Assembly (NCBI GenBank): GCA_025350445.1
Contig: JANXXV010000527.1
Coordinates: 1 to 6,686 of the forward strand
Direction: 5' to 3'
Source: Bryobacteraceae bacterium
GTDB lineage: Bacteria; Acidobacteriota; Terriglobia; Bryobacterales; Bryobacteraceae
DNA length: 6,686 nt
Of the stretch, positions 1-5,584 are shown in pieces. The notes under the pieces were generated by a model. It was not told the origin of the DNA. It saw nothing but the letters and a program-made list of their open reading frames with translations, and did no database searches. The position numbers and the translations under genes were made by a program. Position 1 is the stretch's first letter, and each line of letters begins with the position of its first letter.

Positions 1-130
1 CGGTCAGTTCCGCCACGAAGCGCGCCAAATGACTCTCCGGTAACCAGTCCTGCAAGGAAGGAGGCATCAGAAACGGCTGATCCAGAGCGCATGTTCGGAA
101 ATTCTTGCTCACCACACAAGCATAAAGCAT
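1..130 (-). CDS. Transposase, N-terminal fragment (IS1182/IS5-like, DUF772-type N-terminus)
   Basis: The frame is open on the minus strand from an ATG at 130 (GTG alternatives at 115 and 112) to the window edge, about 43 codons, and continues outside. From the GTG at 112 it reads VSKNFRTCALDQPFL, then MPPSLQDWLPESHLARFVAEL. This matches the conserved opening of IS1182/IS5-type DDE transposases, which runs 'DQ-x-LL-PPsL-x-DWLPedHLarFv'. This N-terminal domain (PF05598/DUF772 type) precedes the catalytic DDE core, which is not in view. The start is uncertain: GGAG at 131-134 touches the ATG and is far from the GTGs, so no ribosome site decides it. The frame shows no damage, but whether the full gene is intact cannot be judged here. 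Confidence 0.7.
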   Translation of the reverse strand, partial: MLYACVVSKNFRTCALDQPFLMPPSLQDWLPESHLARFVAELT

Positions 131-166
131 CTCCAAACATTGGTATACACAAATGTTTCTGAATCC

Positions 167-197
167 CCTGTCCGTTATCCAATCTATCTCCGACAGG
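167..197. repeat. Short imperfect inverted repeat near the putative insertion sequence end
   Basis: CCTGTC at 167-172 is the exact reverse complement of GACAGG at 192-197, separated by 19 nt. It lies between the transposase start and the suspected element end, where transposase-binding or subterminal repeats occur in many insertion sequences. Six-base arms can arise by chance, so this is only suggestive. Confidence 0.25.
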
Positions 198-202
198 CTC
201 CT

Positions 203-355
203 AGCGGTCGAGCCTCGCCTGCAATTCGAAATTCTCGGGGACAGCTTCGCCTATTGGCCTGACTCCTAACGGTCTGTAACGTAATAACCTTTTCATTCAG
301 CCCCCTTCCCTTGCGGCCGGGGTTTAGTACCGGGTCGCGCGCGGGCAAGTTTTAG
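203..355. other. Non-coding stretch between insertion sequence remnant and receptor pseudogene
   Basis: I see no convincing gene, RNA or terminator here. All frames are broken by stops, and the bases look less GC-rich than the genes to the right. It probably holds further decayed sequence of the receptor gene or its former upstream neighbour. Confidence 0.4.
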
Positions 356-786
356 ATGATCCTTCGGCTCTCTACTGCGTATGAATCCGGCGGCAGCGGT
401 ACGGCATCAATGGCGACGTTATTTCTAGACGATGCCAAAAACAGAAGCTGGGCGATGGCCATCCTCTGGTTCCCAACGCCGCTCCTGGCGACCTGCGGCA
501 ATGGATCATGAATTTCTATGCGCAAGACACCCTCCAATTGTCGAATCGCTTCACGCTGAACTTCGGCATTAGCGGGAAACCCACTTTCTTCGAGCGTGAC
601 AAAGTCCAGACCCGTTTGGACGCATTCAACGTTCTGGATCACACGAATTTCGCAGGCGCGATTTCACCTGCGGGCACGGTAACCGGATATTCCACGCTAT
701 CCACCAACTTACACGCATCAACCTTCGGAAGAGTGCAGGCGGAGTTTGATCCTCGCGTTTTCCAGTTCGCGCTGAAGGTGTATTTC
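356..786 (+). pseudogene. Degenerate Oar-like TonB-dependent receptor (internally deleted, frameshifted, stop lost)
   Basis: Intact relatives are roughly 1000-1200-residue outer-membrane receptors (carboxypeptidase-like domain, plug, 22-strand barrel) common in Acidobacteriota. Three pieces survive. In frame 2, 356 to about 440 reads YESGGSGTASMATLFL, resembling a barrel loop of this family. In frame 1, about 484-565 reads NFYAQDTLQLSNRFTLNFG, the mid-barrel 'F-x-QD...LTLN-x-G' motif. Directly after it, 568-786 carries the C-terminus: ERDKVQTRLDAFNVLDHTNF, then FGRVQAEFDPRVFQFALKVYF, whose terminal Phe is the usual barrel end. In intact proteins the last two motifs are several hundred residues apart; here the QD motif and the final Phe are under 90 codons apart, implying a large internal deletion. 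The expected stop after ...KVYF is TCA (787-789), so the frame reads on to 1059 antisense to the next gene. No signal peptide or plug is present. The identity of the frame-2 piece is less certain than that of the rest. Confidence 0.75.
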
Positions 787-804
787 TCACGTTCCGAAGG
801 CGCG

Positions 805-1596
805 CTACTGCGTTTTCTTCGATTCGCGGCTACCGAAGTTGAAGCGGTGGCCGATGATCATTTTGGCCAGCAGATGATCGGTGGATTGCGTCACGCCGAC
901 GCCGACTCCGAAATTCAATTCCCAGTTGGGTCCAAGATCGATGTCGACGCTCGGCAGAATCTGTTGCATCTGATCGCGAAGGGTATTGAAGCCTCGAAGC
1001 GGCCCCACGCCGCCATAGTATTCGATGCCCACGTCGATCCGCTTGGCGATTTTGTATGAGGCCTTGGCGCTCGGAGAGAAGGTTAAGCCGTCGCGCACCG
1101 ATGGTCCGTGGAAAGAGCGATCTAGTGTCGGGTTGAATGACAGGTACCACTTCCCCAGCTGCTTGTCGATGATCGGCCTGATTTCCCACGTCCAGGTGTC
1201 CTCGGAAAATCGGGCGCGCTGGTAGCCCACCTCCAACGACAGGCTTGCGCCCACCGGCCAGTGCCACGATTCGGGCGCACGCACGCGCGGGCGGATATGG
1301 TCGCCCACCCACTGGCATCCGTAGACCGGACTGCAACTGGTGAAAATGTAGAAACCAACCTCCGACCACGAGCTCAGTCCCTGCGTAATCTCAATGGTTT
1401 CGTGCCATGCGTGGTTAGATGGATAGACACCGTTAACCTCCTTCTTCCCGCCGCCGATAGTCAGGTTATTGTGTAACTCGACCATGGTGCGCCCTGGGGC
1501 CAATGTTTCCGCGCCGTACACCTGGACTTCGTAGTTGTCCTGCGCAACAAGCGGCAATGCCACAACTGCGAAGAGCGTAAGCAGAAAAGAAAACAT
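805..1596 (-). CDS. Secreted outer-membrane beta-barrel protein of unknown function
   Basis: The product has 263 residues. It opens with a signal peptide (about residues 1-19: hydrophobic core LLTLFAVVALPLV, then AQ). The mature part alternates polar and hydrophobic residues in beta-strand fashion, rich in Trp, Tyr and Gly, and the end IIGHRFNFG resembles a closing barrel strand with Phe, followed by a short charged tail. C88 and C94 bracket a probable extracellular loop and could form a disulphide. I recognise it as one of the unnamed barrel proteins of Acidobacteriota and similar phyla, distantly like the MetA-pathway (phenol degradation) barrel group; no substrate can be assigned. ATG at 1596 is preferred over the GTG at 1599, though neither has a strong ribosome site. 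It diverges from serB and is convergent with the receptor pseudogene, whose read-through enters its 3' end. Confidence 0.7.
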   Translation of the reverse strand: MFSFLLTLFAVVALPLVAQDNYEVQVYGAETLAPGRTMVELHNNLTIGGGKKEVNGVYPSNHAWHETIEITQGLSSWSEVGFYIFTSCSPVYGCQWVGDHIRPRVRAPESWHWPVGASLSLEVGYQRARFSEDTWTWEIRPIIDKQLGKWYLSFNPTLDRSFHGPSVRDGLTFSPSAKASYKIAKRIDVGIEYYGGVGPLRGFNTLRDQMQQILPSVDIDLGPNWELNFGVGVGVTQSTDHLLAKMIIGHRFNFGSRESKKTQ

Positions 1597-1649
1597 CACA
1601 ATACCAGATTACCGTCTGTTTGCAAGAGGCCGCTAAAATTGGGGAAGGC
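1597..1649. promoter_or_regulatory. Divergent intergenic region between barrel gene and serB
   Basis: Only 53 bp separate the two start codons, so both promoters must lie here or reach into the neighbouring gene. On the plus strand TAAAAT (1634-1639) resembles a -10 box but has no good -35 partner and would leave almost no leader. On the minus strand TTGCAA (1625-1620) followed after 16 bp by TATTGT is a weak candidate that would give a nearly leaderless barrel mRNA. GGGGAAGG (1641-1648) just before ATG 1650 is a purine-rich ribosome site for serB, rather close to the start. Confidence 0.3.
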
Positions 1650-2879
1650 ATGCCGAATTCTCCCGAGTCCCGGGTACTTCACATCGATATCACCGGTCAC
1701 GACAGATCCGGAGTTACCCATTCTCTGACAAATATTCTGGCTCAGGCAGGGGCCCGTATTCTGGATATCGGCCAGGCGGTGATCCACGACGCGTTGGCGC
1801 TGGGAATTCTGGTGGAGCTTACCAAGGAACTGAAGTCGTCGCCGCTGTTGACCGATTTGCTGCTCAAGGCGCACGAACTTGGTATTCAGATTCGATTCAC
1901 CACCATCTCCAAACAGGATTACCAGACCTGGGTGGAAGCGCAGGGCAAACGGCGCTACCTGATCACCGTTCTTGGCCCGACCATCACCGCCGGTCACGTC
2001 GCCGAGATCAGCGGCATTGTGGCGCGGGCCGGATTGAACATCGACCGCATCGACCGCCTCTCCGGACGCACTCCACTTGAAACCACTGAAGCGCCCAGCC
2101 GCGTTTGCGTGGAGCTTGCCATCTCAGGCGAGCTTGCCGATGAAGACGCAATCCGCGCGCCGCTGATGGAGCTGACTGGCGATTATGACATCGACATCGC
2201 GTTTCAACACGACAACGTTTACCGCAGAAACCGGCGTCTGGTAGCGTTCGACATGGATTCCACATTGATCCGCACGGAAGTGATTGATGAGCTGGCGAAA
2301 CTGGCGGGAGTGGGCGAACAGGTGCAGGCTATCACGGAAGCGGCGATGCGCGGAGAACTCGACTTCCAGACCAGCTTCCGGAAGCGCGTGTCACTGCTGA
2401 AAGGTCTGCCGGAAAGCGCTCTGCGGCAGGTGATCGATGAGTTGCCCTTAATGGATGGCGCCGAGCGATTGACGGAAACACTGCGGCTCTTAGGCTACAA
2501 GACCGCGATACTTTCGGGCGGCTTCACTTTCGTGGGGCGCGAATTACAGCGGCGGCTGGGAATCGATTATCTGCATGCCAACGAACTGGATATACGGGAC
2601 GGCGTGGTGACCGGCGAGGTAACCACGCCGATTGTGGATGGGGCAAAGAAGGCCGAATTTCTGGGACAGCTTGCCAAAGCGGAGCACCTGAGCATGGAAC
2701 AGGTGATCGCCGTGGGCGATGGAGCCAACGACCTGCCGATGCTGCGCCTAGCCGGATTGGGCATTGCGTTCCGGGCCAAGCCCGTAGTACGGCAATCGGC
2801 GCGGCAGGCCATCTCGACAATGGGCCTGGACGGGATACTTTTCCTGCTGGGTGTGCGCGACCGCGAACTCATATCGTAG
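1650..2879 (+). CDS. serB: Phosphoserine phosphatase, ACT-ACT-HAD type
   Basis: This cytoplasmic enzyme hydrolyses O-phospho-L-serine to L-serine and phosphate, the last step of the phosphorylated serine pathway. The 409-residue product has two N-terminal ACT domains (about 9-85 and 103-190; the first begins VLHIDITGHDRSGVTHSL), then a HAD phosphatase domain. All four HAD motifs are intact. Motif I is FDMDSTL, with nucleophile D201 and general acid/base D203. Motif II is ILSGGF with S289. Motif III is the lysine of DGAKKAEF (K333/K334). Motif IV is GDGAND (356-361), which binds Mg2+. Length and layout match the mycobacterial SerB2 type rather than the shorter single-domain SerB; ACT domains in that group bind amino acids, so allosteric control by serine is likely but not shown. 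ATG 1650 is preferred to an in-frame TTG at 1620 because a purine-rich ribosome site precedes it and the protein then starts just before the first ACT strand. No serA or serC is in view. Confidence 0.95.
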   Translation: MPNSPESRVLHIDITGHDRSGVTHSLTNILAQAGARILDIGQAVIHDALALGILVELTKELKSSPLLTDLLLKAHELGIQIRFTTISKQDYQTWVEAQGKRRYLITVLGPTITAGHVAEISGIVARAGLNIDRIDRLSGRTPLETTEAPSRVCVELAISGELADEDAIRAPLMELTGDYDIDIAFQHDNVYRRNRRLVAFDMDSTLIRTEVIDELAKLAGVGEQVQAITEAAMRGELDFQTSFRKRVSLLKGLPESALRQVIDELPLMDGAERLTETLRLLGYKTAILSGGFTFVGRELQRRLGIDYLHANELDIRDGVVTGEVTTPIVDGAKKAEFLGQLAKAEHLSMEQVIAVGDGANDLPMLRLAGLGIAFRAKPVVRQSARQAISTMGLDGILFLLGVRDRELIS

Positions 2880-2965
2880 CCATTTTGAATCCGGTCATTT
2901 TTCCAATCGACTCATCATCCGCTTGGGCGCTGTCAGCGGAAAACGTCTCGCGTGTCAGATAATCC

Positions 2966-2996
2966 TTGACCCGTAGCTAACTACGGGTTCTAGAAT
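2966..2996 (+). promoter_or_regulatory. MerR-type promoter/operator of the merR-receptor operon
   Basis: TTGACC (-35, 2966-2971) and TAGAAT (-10, 2991-2996) are separated by 19 bp instead of the usual 17. This over-long spacing is the hallmark of promoters that MerR proteins activate by untwisting DNA. The spacer contains a perfect dyad, ACCCGTAG (2969-2976) and CTACGGGT (2981-2988), around a 4-bp centre CTAA, placed as in mer and pbr operators. It sits directly upstream of the regulator and points in the same direction. It should therefore serve both repression without metal and activation with metal for both genes. No second copy is seen in the window. Confidence 0.88.
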
Positions 2997-3003
2997 AGCA
3001 AGT

Positions 3004-3007
3004 GGAG
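3004..3007 (+). promoter_or_regulatory. Ribosome binding site that decides the merR start
   Basis: GGAG lies 6 nt before GTG 3014, an ideal distance. The upstream in-frame GTG at 3002 has no such site and falls at or before the transcription start expected from the -10 box at 2991-2996. The leader is then only about ten bases long, with the ribosome site at its very start. Confidence 0.6.
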
Positions 3008-3013
3008 CCTGAT

Positions 3014-3421
3014 GTGGAAACGTTGACTATCGGCAAGTTGGCCGAACGCGGCGGAGTGAATCTCGAAACAATCCGCTATTACGAGCGGGAAGGGCTGATG
3101 CTACCGCCACCCCGGAAGTCTTCAGGACACCGCGCCTATGCGCCGGGTGCCCTGCGGCGCCTACGCTTCATCAAGCGCGCCAAGGATCTTGGCTTCGCTT
3201 TGGGCGAGATCGGAGAGCTTCTCGCGCTGCGGCGCGATCCGGACCAGCCTTGCACCGGCGTGATCCGTCAAGTCGAAGTAAAGATCGGGGAAGTTGAACA
3301 GAAGATCGCTCACCTGCGCGCGATACGGCGCGCCCTGATTCGCCTAAAGACTTCTTGTGAAGGCGATTGCCACGTTAGTGAGTGTCCGATTCTTGAGAAC
3401 CTCGATTCTGAGGTCGATTGA
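3014..3421 (+). CDS. MerR-family divalent heavy-metal-responsive transcriptional regulator
   Basis: This 135-residue cytoplasmic protein should bind the dyad upstream as a dimer. The N-terminal winged helix-turn-helix is typical: LTIGKLAERGGVNLETIRYYE (about 4-24), then EGL and the wing region GHRAYAP, then RLRFIKRAKDLGF. The long dimerisation helix spans about 78-112. Cysteines at 80, 115, 119 and 124 stand out. C80, C115 and C124 have spacings of 35 and 9, identical to C82/C117/C126 of Tn501 MerR and to the lead sensor PbrR. Cysteine rather than serine at position 80 argues against the Cu(I)/Ag(I) CueR type and for a divalent ion (Hg, Pb, Cd or Zn). The extra C119 and neighbouring H120 in the loop recall the additional ligands of ZntR, so the exact metal is open. 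The GTG start at 3014 is supported by GGAG at 3004; starting at GTG 3002 would add four residues. Its stop overlaps the receptor start, which implies translational coupling. Confidence 0.9.
   Translation: METLTIGKLAERGGVNLETIRYYEREGLMLPPPRKSSGHRAYAPGALRRLRFIKRAKDLGFALGEIGELLALRRDPDQPCTGVIRQVEVKIGEVEQKIAHLRAIRRALIRLKTSCEGDCHVSECPILENLDSEVD
3410..3413 (+). promoter_or_regulatory. Ribosome binding site for the receptor, inside the end of merR
   Basis: GAGG (within TGAGGT) lies 4 nt before TTG 3418. The TTG shares bases with the merR stop in a TTGA overlap. This supports the rare TTG start and coupled translation of the two genes. Confidence 0.55.
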
Positions 3422-5577
3422 CTCCAAGCAGGCTACTTCCGGGAATACTGGCTTGTGCCATTCTCGTGCGCACTCCTGGCTGGCTGCTTGCACAGGAACC
3501 GCGCGCCACGGTGCGAATCGAAGCGCGAAGCCCAGCGGGACCGGTCGAAGGGGCGCGAGTGACCATTAACGGAATCGCGATGAACACCGGGCGCGACGGA
3601 ATCGCCGTGGGATCAATCCTTCCAGGCGTCGTTGAGGTAACCGTCCAAAAGGAGGGTTTCCTGCCCGGAAAGACTTCCCTCAATGTAGACGAAGCCAGAG
3701 TATGGGCTCTTGTCCTGGAACTTCAGCCGCGGGAGAAACTGGAGCAGCAGGTTACAGTTTACGCCTCGCGGACGGACCAACGCCTGGAAGACACGCCGCT
3801 TAGAGTGGAGGTACTGCAAGCGGAAGAGATCGAAGAGAAGACCATGATGACTCCCGGCGACATCGTGATGATGCTGAACGAAACCGGAGGCGTACGCGTG
3901 CAGACGACATCGCCGGCGCTCGGCGCCGCCAGCTTGCGGATACAAGGTATGCAGGGCCGCTACACGCGATTTCTGGGAGATGGCCTTCCGCTGTTCGGCC
4001 AGCAAGGCGGTGGGTTGAGTCTGCTACAGATCCCACCCATGGATCTAGGCCAGGTGGAATTGATTAAGGGAGTCTCTTCCGCACTGTACGGCGCCGGCGC
4101 AATGGGTGGCGTGGTGAACCTGATCTCCCGGCGTCCGCAAACGGAACCCATTTACGATTTTCTATTCAATCGTTCCACGCTTGGCGCTACCGACGGAACG
4201 CTATTTCTGGCTTCGCAGTTATCCCGCCGGTGGGGCGTTTCGCTTCTAGGAGCCGGGGACCTGCAGGAACTCAGAGACCTCGATAAGGATGGCTGGGCCG
4301 ATCTTGCGCAGTACCAACGGGGAGTAGTCCGGCCACGATTGTTCTGGAACGGCGGCGAAGGCCGCAGCGGCTTTCTCACCGGCGGAGTCACTTACGAAAA
4401 TCGCGTGGGCGGCACTATTCCGGGTTCGGTTCTGGCGGCCACGGGCGCCCCTTATTCGGAGACGATTGATACGCGGCGGTACGATGCCGGCGGCAGTGTG
4501 CAGTTTCTGGTCCGGAACCGGTATGTCCTCACCGCAAGAGCCTCCGCGTCCTCACAGAATCACACGCACCAATTTGGAGAGATTCAGGAGCGCGACCGGC
4601 ATGAGACATTGTTTGCCGAAGTGACCGCGCGGGGCGCAACCGGCCGCAACACATGGGTTGCCGGCGCCGCGACAGAACAGGACAAATATGTTCCGCGTGA
4701 TGTTAGCCGTTTTGCTTATGCATATACGACTCCCGGCATTTTCGTCCAGGACGACGTCACGCTGAAACCATGGTTGTCGCTTTCGGCTAGTGCGCGCGCC
4801 GACTTCAATAGCCGGTATGGAACTTTCTTCAGTCCGCGGTTGTCCGGGCTTCTTCGCTTCAAGGGCTGGACCAGCCGGCTGTCGGCGGGGCAAGGTTTCT
4901 TCGCGCCAACGCCGCTGACAGAGGAGACCGAGGCCGCTGGTTTGTTCCGGCTTGCCATCCCGAAGCCCCTGCTGGCGGAACGGGGACGCAGTGCTTCGTT
5001 CGACCTTTCCCGATCGCTTGGCCCCGTTTCCACCACGGTGACACTGTTCGGCTCAAGCGTCAGAAACCCCGTCTACGTGGAGCGGGCAACGCGGTACGAG
5101 CTGCGCAACCTCGCGGAACCCACTAAGAACGCGGGCATGGAACTTCTTACGACATTACGGAAGGCGCCCTTTTCAGCGACTGCGAGTTACACATACGTTC
5201 GATCCCGGGAGTTTGTTGCAGGCCAACGCGACGACGTTCCCTTGACGCCGCGCCATAGTTTTGGGCTAGTGGGCATGTGGGAAAAAGAATCCGTGGGCCG
5301 GGTGGGCGTGGAATGCTACTACACTGGCCTCCAACGGTTAGAGCAGAACCCTTATCGGAATGAGTCCAAGCCATATGTCATGGCCGGTTTCCTGGGTGAG
5401 CGCAAGGTTGGTTGCTTTCGGCTTTTCGTCAACGCGGAGAACCTCGGAAACGTTCGCCAGACTCGATGGGATCCGCTAGTGCGTCCGGCCCGCGCCGTTG
5501 ATGGCCGGTGGACCGTTGACGCCTGGGCGCCTTTGGATGGCCGAGTCTTCAACGGTGGGATCCGGTTGCGGTTTTGA
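3418..5577 (+). CDS. TonB-dependent outer-membrane receptor in a MerR-controlled operon
   Basis: This 719-residue outer-membrane transporter is powered through TonB-ExbB-ExbD from the inner membrane. It has a signal peptide (about 1-26, ending WLLAQ) and a carboxypeptidase-like regulatory beta-domain (about 29-102). A likely TonB box, QQVTVYASR, lies near 110-118, followed by the plug (about 123-240) with RIQGMQGRYTRFLGDGLPLF, VELIKGVSSALYGAGAMGGV and NLISRRP. The barrel runs to the C-terminal Phe in GGIRLRF. It looks complete, with FepA/BtuB-like layout (COG4771 type) rather than the much larger Oar type seen as a relic at 356-786. Barrel residues 287-295 form DxDxDGxxD, an EF-hand-like calcium loop. 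H381, H383 and H395 cluster in another probable loop. The TTG start overlaps the merR stop by 4 bp. Cotranscription with a metal sensor suggests the substrate is a metal ion or metal complex, but the sequence does not identify it. No partner permease or efflux gene is in the window, and the gene is convergent with the flavoprotein at the right. Confidence 0.88.
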   Translation: MTPSRLLPGILACAILVRTPGWLLAQEPRATVRIEARSPAGPVEGARVTINGIAMNTGRDGIAVGSILPGVVEVTVQKEGFLPGKTSLNVDEARVWALVLELQPREKLEQQVTVYASRTDQRLEDTPLRVEVLQAEEIEEKTMMTPGDIVMMLNETGGVRVQTTSPALGAASLRIQGMQGRYTRFLGDGLPLFGQQGGGLSLLQIPPMDLGQVELIKGVSSALYGAGAMGGVVNLISRRPQTEPIYDFLFNRSTLGATDGTLFLASQLSRRWGVSLLGAGDLQELRDLDKDGWADLAQYQRGVVRPRLFWNGGEGRSGFLTGGVTYENRVGGTIPGSVLAATGAPYSETIDTRRYDAGGSVQFLVRNRYVLTARASASSQNHTHQFGEIQERDRHETLFAEVTARGATGRNTWVAGAATEQDKYVPRDVSRFAYAYTTPGIFVQDDVTLKPWLSLSASARADFNSRYGTFFSPRLSGLLRFKGWTSRLSAGQGFFAPTPLTEETEAAGLFRLAIPKPLLAERGRSASFDLSRSLGPVSTTVTLFGSSVRNPVYVERATRYELRNLAEPTKNAGMELLTTLRKAPFSATASYTYVRSREFVAGQRDDVPLTPRHSFGLVGMWEKESVGRVGVECYYTGLQRLEQNPYRNESKPYVMAGFLGERKVGCFRLFVNAENLGNVRQTRWDPLVRPARAVDGRWTVDAWAPLDGRVFNGGIRLRF

Positions 5578-5584
5578 TGGCCGC

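Larger units (their letters stand above)
1..202 (-). mobile_element. Left-edge fragment of an insertion sequence (IS1182/IS5-like), 5' end inside the window
   Basis: The minus strand carries the first codons of a transposase running off the left edge, so the rest of the element lies outside the window. About 70 bp upstream of the transposase start, the minus strand reads AGGAGCCTGTCGGAGATAG, ending near position 202 and abutting a CTAG palindrome at 201-204. This is a plausible terminal inverted repeat and target site, but the other end is not visible and the boundary is inference. The element lies beside a decayed receptor gene, which fits an accessory, insertion-prone patch. Confidence 0.4.

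Noticed and set aside
787..1059. Downstream half of the plus-strand open frame beginning at 508
   Set aside because: After the receptor C-terminus the frame only continues because the stop was lost; this part is antisense to the barrel gene and shows no protein-like family features.
830..1369. Long minus-strand open frame overlapping the barrel gene
   Set aside because: Out-of-frame shadow of the barrel gene, Arg/Pro-rich, with no signal peptide or recognisable motif.
1620..1649. In-frame TTG at 1620 as serB start
   Set aside because: It adds ten residues before the first ACT domain and lacks a ribosome site; ATG 1650 is preceded by GGGGAAGG.
2919..2939. CCGCT...AGCGG stem as a serB terminator
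   Set aside because: Five-bp stem with an 11-nt loop followed by A's rather than T's; too weak to call.
3451..3459. Possible lipobox (ILAC) in the receptor signal peptide
   Set aside because: The cysteine at residue 13 comes before the hydrophobic core ends, so lipoprotein processing is unlikely; a standard signal peptide fits.
5567..5584. GCGG/CCGC hairpin between the convergent genes
   Set aside because: Only four base pairs and no T-run; insufficient for a terminator.
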